Positions 53,408-63,498 of a stretch of DNA of 64,000 nt are shown here, piece after piece. The DNA is taken from positions 28,102 through 92,101 of the forward strand of contig NZ_FZNO01000023.1 in assembly GCF_900188025.1 (NCBI RefSeq), read 5' to 3'. How positions within the stretch are numbered: position 1 is the stretch's first letter; every line of letters starts with the position of its first letter. A program made the position numbers and the translations under genes. The notes beneath the pieces were generated by a model. The model did not search any database. It worked only from the letters and a program-made list of their open reading frames with translations, and was not told the origin of the DNA. This DNA is from Blastococcus mobilis (GTDB taxonomy: Bacteria > Actinomycetota > Actinomycetes > Mycobacteriales > Geodermatophilaceae).

Positions 53408-53688
53408 GTGCGTCTGACCATCCCCCCGCGTCTGCTGTCGCTGTCCCTCCGCGTGAAGGTCCTCACGCCGTCGCCGTCTCCTGGGTGGTGGCCCTGGTCA
53501 TCGGCATCGTCGGTCTCGTGCAGCTCGCCGACCTCGACCGGCGCAGCCAGGAGGTCAACACCGAGGCCCTGGTTCCCGCGCGGCAGCTCGCCGAGGTGCG
53601 ACGCGCCTTCCTGCAGACCCGTGTCGACGCGCTCGCCGACGAGATGCTCCCCAAGACCGGCCCAGAGGACGTCGCGCACCAGGCCTAG
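53408..53688 (+). pseudogene. Frameshifted, truncated methyl-accepting chemotaxis protein remnant
   Basis: GTG 53408 starts VRLTIPPRLLSLSLRVKVLT in one frame; the continuation AVAVSWVVALVIGIVGLVQL and LADLDRRSQEVNTEALVPAR lies in the next frame, so one base seems lost near 53476. This is the N-terminal membrane helix and start of the periplasmic helical bundle of a chemoreceptor. A stop codon ends it at 53688; no HAMP or signalling domain follows. Confidence 0.72.
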
Positions 53689-53756
53689 TCGGTCCTGACA
53701 ATGCGGCGGCAGTGCTACCCTCCGGCCTCCTCATCGTCGCTCCCTCGGAGTTGGCC

Positions 53757-54533
53757 GTGCGCGCACGTCGGCTGTTCACCGGTCTCGCTGCAGCGCTGAG
53801 CGCTGTGCTGAGTGTGGGAGCGGTGGGAATGGCACCTGCCGCCGCGATCGCCAACGGCGTGGCGGCCGAGGAGGGTCAGTTCCCCTTCGCCGTGCAGCTG
53901 CGGTTCGACGAGATCCTCCGCTCGGACGGCACGACGTACGACAGCGCCTGCTCCGGTGTGCTCATCTCGTCCGGCTGGATCATGACGTCCGGGCACTGCT
54001 TCCACGACGGGGACCGCAACCGGGTCGGCGGGACTCCGAGATACGCGGTGACCGCGCGGCTCGGCACGGCGAACACCGCGGACCCTGTCGCAGGTGTCAC
54101 CCGTGGCGTCGTATGGGTCGAGCAGTCGGCCACGAACGACATCGCCGTGGCGCAGCTCGACCAGCCGGTGGAGGGGATCACGCCGCTGGCGCTGAACACG
54201 CGGAAGCCGGCCCGGGGGGAGATCCTCACCTTCGCCGGGTGGGGAGCGACCACCGCGACCGGCACGTGGAGCGACCAGCTGTACTGGGGTCAGGTCAAGG
54301 TCAGTACCGTCAAGCCCTCCACCGTGACGGTCGTGGGTCACTGGCCCGCCAAGAACACCAGTGCCTGCCCCTACGACTCGGGCGCTCCGTACTTCGCCAC
54401 GCCGGCGGGATCGCCCCCGGTGCTGGTCTCGGTCGAGAGCAACGGTCCGGCCTGCCCGCACAGCTCCCAGGAGACGACGGCGCGCGTCGACACGGTCGTC
54501 GGCTGGGTCCGTGAGGTGACCGACCTCCCCTGA
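53757..54533 (+). CDS. Secreted trypsin-like (S1) serine protease
   Basis: 258 residues from GTG 53757 (CGGAG upstream; TTG 53751 is possible). Signal peptide (LFTGLAAALSAVLSVGAVGM, cut after AAA), then mature IANGVAAEEGQFPFAVQLRF. Triad: His in MTSGHCFH, Asp in TNDIAVAQL, Ser in CPYDSGAPYF. The usual GDSGGP is changed to YDSGAP, but the Ser and preceding Asp remain. Two disulfides are likely (Cys pairs near His and Ser). It lies after the broken chemoreceptor and is probably transcribed alone. Confidence 0.85.
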   Translation: MRARRLFTGLAAALSAVLSVGAVGMAPAAAIANGVAAEEGQFPFAVQLRFDEILRSDGTTYDSACSGVLISSGWIMTSGHCFHDGDRNRVGGTPRYAVTARLGTANTADPVAGVTRGVVWVEQSATNDIAVAQLDQPVEGITPLALNTRKPARGEILTFAGWGATTATGTWSDQLYWGQVKVSTVKPSTVTVVGHWPAKNTSACPYDSGAPYFATPAGSPPVLVSVESNGPACPHSSQETTARVDTVVGWVREVTDLP

Positions 54534-54612
54534 CCGGGTCGGCAGCCCCGCGGGCCGGTGAGGGCCGCGTGCAGATGTCGCGCACGGGAAACACGAGCGC
54601 CAAGATCAGCGC

Positions 54613-56247
<1,635 letters not shown>

Positions 56248-56260
56248 GGTGGAGTTCCCG

Positions 56261-57343
56261 ATGATCGACGTCGTCGAGCTGCTCCGCGAGCTGGTGGGCC
56301 GCACCACGGTCTCCGGTGACGCGCCCGCCCAGCGGGACGCCCTGGAGCTGGTCACCGAGGTGCTGCGGGAGCGGGCACCCCACCTGGAGGTCACCACCGG
56401 GCGGGATCCCGATCAGCCGTGGACCCTGCTGCAGACCCCCACCGACCCCGGCCGCCCGCGGCTCCTGATCGCCTGCCACGTCGACACCGTGCCGGTTCCG
56501 GACGCCGGCAGCTGGCAGCGGGATCCCTTCGGTGCCGACGTCGACGGCGGACGGGTCTGGGGCCGCGGCGCCAGCGACATGAAGGCCGGCCTGGTCGCCG
56601 GCGCCGCGGCGCTCGCCGCCGCCGACCCGCAGACGCCGGTCGCCCTGCTGCTGACCAGCGACGAGGAGATCGGCTCGAAGGGCGCCGCCGCGGCGGCCGC
56701 CGCCCTGGCGGAGCAGCCGATCGGGGCGGTGATCGTCCCGGAGGCCACCGGCAATCAGGTCGTGCTCGGCCATCGCGGTGCGCTCTGGCTCGCCGTCCGG
56801 ACCGCCGGCCGTGCCGCGCACGGCAGCACGCCCGAGCGCGGGCACAACGCCGTCCTCGACCTCGTCGCCCTGCTGGGCCGGGCCGGTGCGGCCTTGCCGC
56901 TGCGCACCGATCCCTTCCTCGGCACCGAGACGTGGAACCCCGGTGTCGTGGCCGGAGGCACCGTGCCCAACGTCGTGCCCGACCGGGCCGAGGTGCTGGT
57001 GGACATGCGGACCGTGGCCGAGGGGGCTCCCCTCCTGCAGTGGTGGCGGGACCAGCCGGAGGTCGCGGAGGTGGACGTGCGGGTGGACCTGCCGCCGGTG
57101 GGCACGCCCGCGGACGACCCGTGGGTCGCGACCCTCCCCGCCCCGGTGCGGCCGGATCCGGCCACCTACTTCACCGATGCCTCCGTCCTGGCACCGGCCG
57201 TGGGTGGGGCGCCGATCGTGGTCTGGGGTCCGGGCACGCCGGCCGTCATGCACGCTCGCGACGAGTACGTCGAGCTCGCCGAGCTGGAGCAGGCGGCCGC
57301 GGTGTTCACCGCCGTCGCCGACCAGTGGGGCCGCGCGGGCTGA
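56261..57343 (+). CDS. M20 family metallopeptidase (ArgE/DapE/CPG2 type)
   Basis: 360 residues from ATG 56261 (GGTGGAG upstream). Metal and catalytic residues: His/Asp in LIACHVDTVPVP, Asp in RGASDMKAGLVAG, Glu-Glu in LLTSDEEIGSKG, Glu in VIVPEATGNQVV, and a late His in MHARDEYVEL. The dimerisation domain includes AAHGSTPERGHNAV. The spacing suits ArgE/DapE-like deacylases; it is not the usual actinobacterial dapE neighbourhood, so the substrate is open. Confidence 0.88.
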   Translation: MIDVVELLRELVGRTTVSGDAPAQRDALELVTEVLRERAPHLEVTTGRDPDQPWTLLQTPTDPGRPRLLIACHVDTVPVPDAGSWQRDPFGADVDGGRVWGRGASDMKAGLVAGAAALAAADPQTPVALLLTSDEEIGSKGAAAAAAALAEQPIGAVIVPEATGNQVVLGHRGALWLAVRTAGRAAHGSTPERGHNAVLDLVALLGRAGAALPLRTDPFLGTETWNPGVVAGGTVPNVVPDRAEVLVDMRTVAEGAPLLQWWRDQPEVAEVDVRVDLPPVGTPADDPWVATLPAPVRPDPATYFTDASVLAPAVGGAPIVVWGPGTPAVMHARDEYVELAELEQAAAVFTAVADQWGRAG

Positions 57344-57370
57344 GAGCCACCCCACAACTGATGCACTGGT

Positions 57371-57401
57371 GTATCCAATACGGGGCTGCATCCAATACGG
57401 T
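57371..57401. promoter_or_regulatory. Candidate TetR operator pair
   Basis: GTATCCAATACGG (57371-57383) and GCATCCAATACGG (57388-57400), a direct repeat 17 bases apart; the first holds the small palindrome GTAT-CCA-ATAC. They end 9 bases before the regulator start and could control the regulator and the MMPL exporter. Confidence 0.65.
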
Positions 57402-57409
57402 CCTGCATC

Positions 57410-58054
57410 GTGACCGTGGAGGACCTGGGGGCGCGACCCAAGCGCCGGCGGGCGGAGACCGTCGAGCGGCTGCTCGACGCCGCGCTGGAGACGTTCGCCG
57501 AGGTCGGCTTCGCCGCGGCCAGCGTCGAGGACATCTGCCGCCGCGGCGGATTCACCCGGGGTGCCTTCTACTCCAGCTTCCGCACCAAGGACGAGCTGTT
57601 CGGCGCCCTCTTCGCCCGCGAGACCACGCGTGACCTCGCCCGCGCCGAGCAGCAGCTGACCGGCATCGAGCGGGAGGCGGACCCCGTCGCGGCCGCGGTC
57701 GAGCGGTGCCTGTCCACCTTCCGCGCCGACCGCACCTGGGTGCTCGTGCTCACCGAGTACCGCCTGCACGCCGCCCGCCACCCCGAGGCCGCCGCCGCGC
57801 TCGCCGAACACGCCGCGGAGCTGCACACCCGGCTGACCGAGCTGATCGGAGGCGCGGCCACCCGGTCCGGGGTCCGGCTGACGCTGCCGGCCGGGGATCT
57901 GGCGCGGATCATCACCGCCCTCCACGACGGGTCCGTCATCTCCCACCTCCCCGGTGCCGGCCCGCTGGACGACGCCGAGGCCACCGCCCTCGAACGGACC
58001 GCACTGGTCCTCCTGCTGCGCGCCGCCGTGTCCGACCCTGCCCCGACCGACTGA
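57410..58054 (+). CDS. TetR family transcriptional regulator
   Basis: 214 residues. N-terminal TetR helix-turn-helix (RLLDAALETFAEVGFAAASV, EDICRRGGFTRGAFYSSFRT) and a helical ligand-binding domain. Nineteen bases separate it from the MMPL transporter gene, so it is most likely the local repressor of that exporter. Confidence 0.93.
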   Translation: MTVEDLGARPKRRRAETVERLLDAALETFAEVGFAAASVEDICRRGGFTRGAFYSSFRTKDELFGALFARETTRDLARAEQQLTGIEREADPVAAAVERCLSTFRADRTWVLVLTEYRLHAARHPEAAAALAEHAAELHTRLTELIGGAATRSGVRLTLPAGDLARIITALHDGSVISHLPGAGPLDDAEATALERTALVLLLRAAVSDPAPTD

Positions 58055-58073
58055 TCGCCGGAGACCTCTTTCC

Positions 58074-60326
58074 ATGGCTTCACTTCTCGCCCGGCTGGGC
58101 CGCGCCTCCTACCGCCACCGGGGCGTGGTCTCGGTGGCGTGGCTGGCGATCGTCGGCGCCGTCGTCGCCCTGCTGGTCACGCTGGGCAGTTCCTTCGACG
58201 ACGAGTTCACGATCCCGGGCTCGGAGTCCCAGGAGGCCCTGGACCAGCTCGACGCCGCCGCCCCCGGTGCCGCCGGCGTCGGCGCGCAGATCGTCTTCGT
58301 CGCACCCGACGGCGCCACGGTGGCCGATCCAGGAGTGGCGGGCGCCATTGAGCAGGTGGTCCAGGAGGCCCGGCGCGCTCCGCAGGTCGCGTCCGTCGTG
58401 AGCCCCTTCGACAGCCAGGCCATCAGCCCGGACGGCGGTGCCGCTCTCGCCACCGTCCAGTTCGACGTCCCCCGCGAGGAGCTCGAGGAGTCCAGCCTGG
58501 ACGCCCTGGAGGGGACCACCGCCGCGGCCGAAGAGGCCGGATTCGAGGTGGCCGTCGGCGGCAACGCCTACGGCACGACCGGTGTCACGATCGGGGCCAC
58601 GGAGTTCGTCGGTGTCGCCGTCGCCGTCCTCGTGCTGGCGCTCACCTTCGGCTCCCTGCTGGCGGCCGGCCTGAACCTGCTGACGGCGGTCGTCGGCATC
58701 GCGGTCGGCATGGGCGCGCTGCTGCTGACGTCGAACATCGTCACGCTCTCCTCGACCGCGCCCACGCTCGCGCTGATGATCGGCCTCGCCGTCGGCATCG
58801 ACTACACGCTGTTCATCCTGTCGCGGCACCGCACCCAGCTGGCGGCGGGCATGGGCCCGGAGGAGTCCGCCGCACGGGCGGTCGGCACCGCCGGGTCCGC
58901 CGTCGTCTTCGCCGGACTCACCGTGATCATCGCGCTGTCGGGCCTGGCTGTCGTCGGCATCCCGTTCCTGACCGTCATGGGCGTGGGGGCGGCGGGCACC
59001 GTGCTCGTCGCCGTCGTCGTGGCCCTCACGCTCCTGCCCGCGCTGCTCGGCTTCGCCGGCGAGCGCCTGGTGCCGAAGCCCGGTTCCCGCGCCGCCCGAC
59101 GCGAGCTGGCCGACGCGCAGGAGACCACCGGGACCGGCGGGTCCATGGGCGCCCGCTGGACCCGGCTGGTCACCCGCCGGCCGCTGCTCACCGTGCTGGC
59201 CGTGCTCACCGGCCTGGCCGTCCTCGCCGTCCCGGCCCCGCAGCTGCAGCTGGCCCTGCCGGACAACTCCACCGCTGCCCCGGAGAGCCCGGAGCGCCGG
59301 GCCTACGAGCTGATCAGCGAGAACTTCGGCCCGGGCCTCAACGGCCCCCTGGTGGTGCTGGTCGAGGACCTCGATCCCGCGACGGCACAGCAGTCGGTCG
59401 GCCTCATCGCCGCCGCCGTCGGCGGAACCCCCACCGGCGTGCCCGGCGAGTTCGAGGGCGGGCTGGACGGCGTCGCGTACGTCCAGCCCACCCTGCTGCC
59501 CGACGGCGGCACGGCGATCCTCACCGTGATCCCGGAGAGCGGACCCCAGGAGGAGGCGACCGACGCCCTGGTCGCCGAGCTGCGCGGACTGACGCCCGAC
59601 CTCGAGCAGCGGACCGGCGCGGACCTCGCCGTGACCGGCCAGACCGCGGTGGCCATCGACGTCTCCGACCGGCTCGGCGAGGCGCTGCTGCCCTTCGCCG
59701 TCGTCGTGGTCGGTCTCGCCCTGGTCCTGCTCCTGCTGGTCTTCCGGTCGGTCCTCGTGCCGGTGAAGGCCGCCGTCGGCTTCCTGCTGTCCGTCGGCGC
59801 CTCGTTCGGCACCGTCGTCGCGGTCTTCCAGTGGGGCTGGTTCAGCGACCTGCTCGGGGTTCCCGCCACCGGTCCGGTGATCAGCTTCCTGCCGGTGATC
59901 CTGATGGCGGTGCTGTTCGGCCTGGCCATGGACTACGAGGTCTTCCTCGTCTCGCGCATGCGGGAGGAGTACGTGCACGGTGCGGCGCCACGGGCGGCCG
60001 TCGTCACCGGCGCCCGGCACGCGGCCCGGGTCGTGGTGGCCGCCGCGCTGATCATGTTCGCGGTGTTCGCCAGCTTCGTGACGATCGAGGACGTCATCGT
60101 CAAGGCGATCGCCTTCGGCCTGGCGGTCGGCATCCTGGTCGACGCCTTCCTGGTGCGGATGACCCTCGTCCCTGCCGTCCTGGCTCTGCTGGGGCGGTCG
60201 GCCTGGTGGCTCCCCCGCTGGCTGGACCGGCTGCTCCCCGACCTGGACGTGGAAGGCGCCCGACTGGGCGCGGCACACCCGACGGCACGGGCACCGGAGC
60301 CGGAGACCGCGGCGTCCGGTCGCTGA
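58074..60326 (+). CDS. MMPL family (RND-type) transporter
   Basis: 750 residues, two repeats each with one helix, an extracellular domain and five helices. Motifs: MIGLAVGIDYTLFILSRHR in the first half and VLFGLAMDYEVFLVSRMREE in the second, each with the Asp-Tyr pair thought to carry the proton relay. MMPL proteins export lipids or hydrophobic compounds. Expression is probably controlled by the upstream TetR protein. Confidence 0.94.
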   Translation: MASLLARLGRASYRHRGVVSVAWLAIVGAVVALLVTLGSSFDDEFTIPGSESQEALDQLDAAAPGAAGVGAQIVFVAPDGATVADPGVAGAIEQVVQEARRAPQVASVVSPFDSQAISPDGGAALATVQFDVPREELEESSLDALEGTTAAAEEAGFEVAVGGNAYGTTGVTIGATEFVGVAVAVLVLALTFGSLLAAGLNLLTAVVGIAVGMGALLLTSNIVTLSSTAPTLALMIGLAVGIDYTLFILSRHRTQLAAGMGPEESAARAVGTAGSAVVFAGLTVIIALSGLAVVGIPFLTVMGVGAAGTVLVAVVVALTLLPALLGFAGERLVPKPGSRAARRELADAQETTGTGGSMGARWTRLVTRRPLLTVLAVLTGLAVLAVPAPQLQLALPDNSTAAPESPERRAYELISENFGPGLNGPLVVLVEDLDPATAQQSVGLIAAAVGGTPTGVPGEFEGGLDGVAYVQPTLLPDGGTAILTVIPESGPQEEATDALVAELRGLTPDLEQRTGADLAVTGQTAVAIDVSDRLGEALLPFAVVVVGLALVLLLLVFRSVLVPVKAAVGFLLSVGASFGTVVAVFQWGWFSDLLGVPATGPVISFLPVILMAVLFGLAMDYEVFLVSRMREEYVHGAAPRAAVVTGARHAARVVVAAALIMFAVFASFVTIEDVIVKAIAFGLAVGILVDAFLVRMTLVPAVLALLGRSAWWLPRWLDRLLPDLDVEGARLGAAHPTARAPEPETAASGR

Positions 60327-60353
60327 CCGGAGTCCCTCCGGTCCGGCTACGGC

Positions 60354-60827
60354 TTGCCGCCGGGCTACGGATCGCCGCCCGGCCATGGCCCGGCCCACGG
60401 TTGGTCCGCGGCGCCGTCACCCTGGCCGTTCGGGCCCTCGCGGCCGGGGGTCGCCGCGGCCGCGGCCGTGCTCGGCTTCGTCACGGGAGGCCTCACGGCC
60501 CTGGTGTCGCTCGCCCTCCTCTTCGTGGTGGCCGGTGGCGACGACGAGCCGGTCACGCTGCTCCTGCTCCTGGGCATCCCGTGCGCGATCGCCCTCGTCA
60601 CGGGCGCGGCCACGCTGCTGGGCCGCCGCTCGCCGGGCCTGCTGTTCGGCGCGGCACTGGCGTCGGTGGGGGTCCTGGTCCTGGTCGCCGTGGTGGGTAT
60701 GGCGACGTTGTACGGCGGCGACCGAGGGGGCGTGATCCTGTTCGTCGGCTGCGCCCTGCCGCTGCCGGTACTGACGGCCGTCTTCGCCCGCCGGCCACGG
60801 GTGCGCGGGTGGGCGACCGCCGGCTGA
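60354..60827 (+). CDS. Small membrane protein, possibly 5' truncated
   Basis: About 157 residues with four hydrophobic segments (AAAAAVLGFVTGGLTALVSL, LLLLGIPCAIALVTGAATLL, ALASVGVLVLVAVVGMATLY, FVGCALPLPVLTAVF). The Gly/Pro/Tyr-rich start (GYGLPPGYGSPPGHGPAHGW) usually has an ATG before it; here the frame runs back to the MMPL stop without ATG or GTG, leaving TTG 60354. It may be a truncated gene or use the TTG. Function unknown. Confidence 0.6.
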   Translation: MPPGYGSPPGHGPAHGWSAAPSPWPFGPSRPGVAAAAAVLGFVTGGLTALVSLALLFVVAGGDDEPVTLLLLLGIPCAIALVTGAATLLGRRSPGLLFGAALASVGVLVLVAVVGMATLYGGDRGGVILFVGCALPLPVLTAVFARRPRVRGWATAG

Positions 60828-60843
60828 ACCCGCGGTCCGGGAG

Positions 60844-61755
60844 TCAGGTGTCCCGTCGCGCCCGCAGACGACGCCGCCGCGCCTTGTCGGCGTACATCGC
60901 GTCGTCGGCCTCGCGGACGACCCGCTCGTAGACCTCCCCGGGCTGATGACCACCGGCCACGCAGCTGATACCGATGCTCAGGCCCACCGAGACCGTCGTA
61001 CCGCTGAGGGACAGCGGCTCGGTGATCGACGAGCGCAACCGCTCCGCGAGTACCTCCGCATCGGCCTGATCGGTGTTCTCGCACACGATGCTGAATTCGT
61101 CACCGCCCAGCCGGACGGCGGTGTCGCTGGCGCGCAGCACGGACCGGAGGCGCTCGGCGAAGGTCACCAGGACCAGATCACCCATGGGATGCCCCAGTTC
61201 GTCGTTGATCACCTTGAAGCCGTCGAGGTCGGTGATCAGCACGCAGGTCGGGGTGCTCTCCCGGTGCCCGCGCTCGAGGGCGTGCCACAGCCGGTCCTGG
61301 AAGAGCAACCGGTTGGGGAGCCCGGTGAGCGGGTCGTGCAGGGAACGGTGGACCAGCTGCGCCTCCAGCGCCTTCCGGTCGGTGATGTCCTCGACGATCA
61401 GCACCAGGTGCGCGGCCACGCCGTCCGGCTCCGCGGCGACCCAGGACGCGGTGATCTGCACGGGGACGTCGCTGCCGTCGGCCCGGAGCAGCCGGGTCTC
61501 GTGCCGCAGCGGGCGAGAAGGCTCGGCGATCCAGGCCGTGTGCGCGTCGCGGGCGGCGGAGGCGGCGTCCGGGTGGACCTGGTCGAGGACCGACCGCCCG
61601 TTGAGCTCCTCCGCGGTACGGCCGAGCATGGCGCACAGCGCCGGGTTGGCGTCGACCAGGACGCCGCTGGTGGTGGTGAGGGCCAGACCCATGGGCGCGT
61701 TGGCGAAGGCGCTGCGCCGGTCAACGGGGGGCAGGGATACGGCCACGTCGATCAC
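60844..61755 (-). CDS. PAS-GGDEF diguanylate cyclase
   Basis: 303 residues from GTG 61755 (GGAGGAG upstream). PAS domain at about 10-125 (NAPMGLALTTTSGVLVDANP) followed by GGDEF (DPLTGLPNRLLFQDRL, LITDLDGFKVINDELGH, VRLGGDEFSIV). The signature is intact and an inhibitory I-site RASD lies five residues before it, so it should make cyclic di-GMP with product feedback. No membrane segment, so cytosolic. It stands alone. Confidence 0.93.
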   Translation of the reverse strand: MIDVAVSLPPVDRRSAFANAPMGLALTTTSGVLVDANPALCAMLGRTAEELNGRSVLDQVHPDAASAARDAHTAWIAEPSRPLRHETRLLRADGSDVPVQITASWVAAEPDGVAAHLVLIVEDITDRKALEAQLVHRSLHDPLTGLPNRLLFQDRLWHALERGHRESTPTCVLITDLDGFKVINDELGHPMGDLVLVTFAERLRSVLRASDTAVRLGGDEFSIVCENTDQADAEVLAERLRSSITEPLSLSGTTVSVGLSIGISCVAGGHQPGEVYERVVREADDAMYADKARRRRLRARRDT

Positions 61756-61900
61756 ACCTCGTCTCCTCCCCCACGATCATCCTGGTGGACGGCTCCCCGA
61801 TCGGCGCGGTAGGCGTCACGGAACGGTTCCGGGTCACCCGAACGGGCGCTTCCGGGCAGGTGCAGGATGCGGGGGACCACCGACAGTCGAGGAGGCCCGC

Positions 61901-62839
61901 GTGAACGAGTTCGACCTGGTGCTGCCCACGGAGGTCGACATCCGCGAGGTGGGCATGCGGGACGGCCTGCAGCTGGAGGCCCCGCTGCCGCTGGAGGCCA
62001 AGCTGGGGATGCTGGAGGCGCTCGTCGCCACCGGCGTCCGCCGCATCGAGGCCACGTCGTTCGTCTCCCCGAAGGCCGTGCCGGCTCTGGCCGATGCCGA
62101 CCAGGTCGCGGCGGAACTCTCCCGATGGGGCGACGTGCACTGGTCGGCGCTGGTGGCCAACGCCCGCGGTGCGGTCCGCGCCGTGGATGCCGGCGTGGCC
62201 CACCTCGAGTACGTGGTCTCGGCCTCCGACGGGCACAGCCGCGCCAACGCCGGGCGGTCGACCGCCGACGCCGTCGGGGCGGTCGGTGAGATCGCCGCCC
62301 TCGCCCATGGGGCCGGCGGCTCCCTCGAGGTCATCATCGCCACCGCCTGGGACTGCCCCTTCGACGGCCGGACCCCCGTCGCGCGCACGGTCGACGTCGC
62401 CCGCGCCGCCGTGACGGCGGGGGCCGACCAGCTGTGCCTCGGCGACACCATCGGAACGACCACGCCGTTGCGGGTCGTCCAGCTGCTCGACGCCGTCCGC
62501 CGGGCCTGTCCCGGAGTACCCGTCGGCGTGCACTTCCACGACACCCGGGGCACCGGCCAGGCCAACGCCCTCGCCGCGATCCAGGCCGGCGTGACCCAGC
62601 TGGACTCGTCGGTCGGCGGGCTCGGCGGCTGTCCCTTCGCGCCCGGGGCGAGCGGCAACATCGCCACCGAGGAGCTGGTCTACCTCCTGGAGGAGTCCGG
62701 CGTCCGGACCGGGCTGGACCTCGACGCCGTTCTCGCCGCCGCCCGGATCACCGAGGAGGCCGTGGGGCACGAGCTGCCCAGCTCCCTCTACCGCGCCGGT
62801 GGGCCGTCGGTCCCCCGGCCGGCGCCGGTCACCGGCTGA
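61901..62839 (+). CDS. Hydroxymethylglutaryl-CoA lyase
   Basis: 312 residues from GTG 61901 (GAGGAGG upstream). REVGMRDGLQ at the N-terminus, metal-binding VHFHDTRGTGQANALA, and the active-site signature VGGLGGCPFAPGASGN with catalytic Cys. It splits HMG-CoA to acetoacetate and acetyl-CoA in leucine degradation. The next gene overlaps its stop (TGATG). Confidence 0.94.
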   Translation: MNEFDLVLPTEVDIREVGMRDGLQLEAPLPLEAKLGMLEALVATGVRRIEATSFVSPKAVPALADADQVAAELSRWGDVHWSALVANARGAVRAVDAGVAHLEYVVSASDGHSRANAGRSTADAVGAVGEIAALAHGAGGSLEVIIATAWDCPFDGRTPVARTVDVARAAVTAGADQLCLGDTIGTTTPLRVVQLLDAVRRACPGVPVGVHFHDTRGTGQANALAAIQAGVTQLDSSVGGLGGCPFAPGASGNIATEELVYLLEESGVRTGLDLDAVLAAARITEEAVGHELPSSLYRAGGPSVPRPAPVTG

Positions 62840-63354
62840 TGTCCTCCCCGGCGCCGGATGGCGCACCGGCCATCGTCGATCCGCGCGTGATGCGCGACGT
62901 GCTCGGCCACTTCGCCTCCGGCGTCACCGTGCTCACCGCGGTGACCGAGGAGGGCCCGATCGGGTTCACCTGCCAGTCGTTCAGCTCCCTGTCCCTCGAT
63001 CCCCCGCTGATCGCCTTCGCACCGGCTCGGACGTCGCAGACCTGGCCGCGGCTGCGGGAGATCGGCCGGTTCTGCGTCAACGTGCTCGCCGAGGGCCAGG
63101 ACGCCGTCTCGCAGACCTTCGCCCGGCCCGGGACGGACAGGTTCGCCGGTGTCCACTGGACGCCGAGCGTGCACGGCTCGCCCGTGCTCGACGACGTCGT
63201 CGCGTGGATCGACGGCGAGCTGTGGGCCGAGTACGACGGCGGCGACCACACGATCGTCGTCGCCCGGGTGCTCGATCTCGGCGCGCACCCCGAGCGGCGT
63301 CCCCTGCTGTTCCACCGCGGCAGCTACGGCCTGCTGCGCCGCGGCGAGGTCTAG
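62839..63354 (+). CDS. Flavin reductase-like, FMN-binding protein
   Basis: 171 residues; ATG overlaps the HMG-CoA lyase stop by one base. RDVLGHFASGVTVLTAVTEE, GFTCQSFSSLSLDPPLIAFA and RFCVNVLAEGQ are typical of the short-chain flavin reductase family that supplies reduced flavin to monooxygenases. Overlap suggests an operon, but a link to leucine breakdown is only inferred. Confidence 0.92.
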   Translation: MSSPAPDGAPAIVDPRVMRDVLGHFASGVTVLTAVTEEGPIGFTCQSFSSLSLDPPLIAFAPARTSQTWPRLREIGRFCVNVLAEGQDAVSQTFARPGTDRFAGVHWTPSVHGSPVLDDVVAWIDGELWAEYDGGDHTIVVARVLDLGAHPERRPLLFHRGSYGLLRRGEV

Positions 63355-63374
63355 GTCGTCCCCGGGGGCCGCCT

Positions 63375-63498
63375 CAGACGGTATGACTCGACCGCTCCCG
63401 TGAGGAGGGGTTGCGGGTCGGGGCCCCACTCACACAGGTTCGTGGGTTGCCAGGTAGGAGCCCCTGCCCGGCCTATCCGACATGTGTGGGAGGCCCCG
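63375..63498 (+). ncRNA. Candidate bridge RNA/structured left end of an IS110 element
   Basis: The ~140 bases before the transposase are non-coding and can fold: GGGGCC (63420-63425) with GGCCCC (63492-63497), CACACA (63431-63436) with TGTGTG (63483-63488), and CCCAC (63425-63429) with GTGGG (63442-63446) as an alternative inner stem. IS110-group elements encode a bridge RNA in the left end upstream of the recombinase. Exact ends cannot be set from this window alone. Confidence 0.5.
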
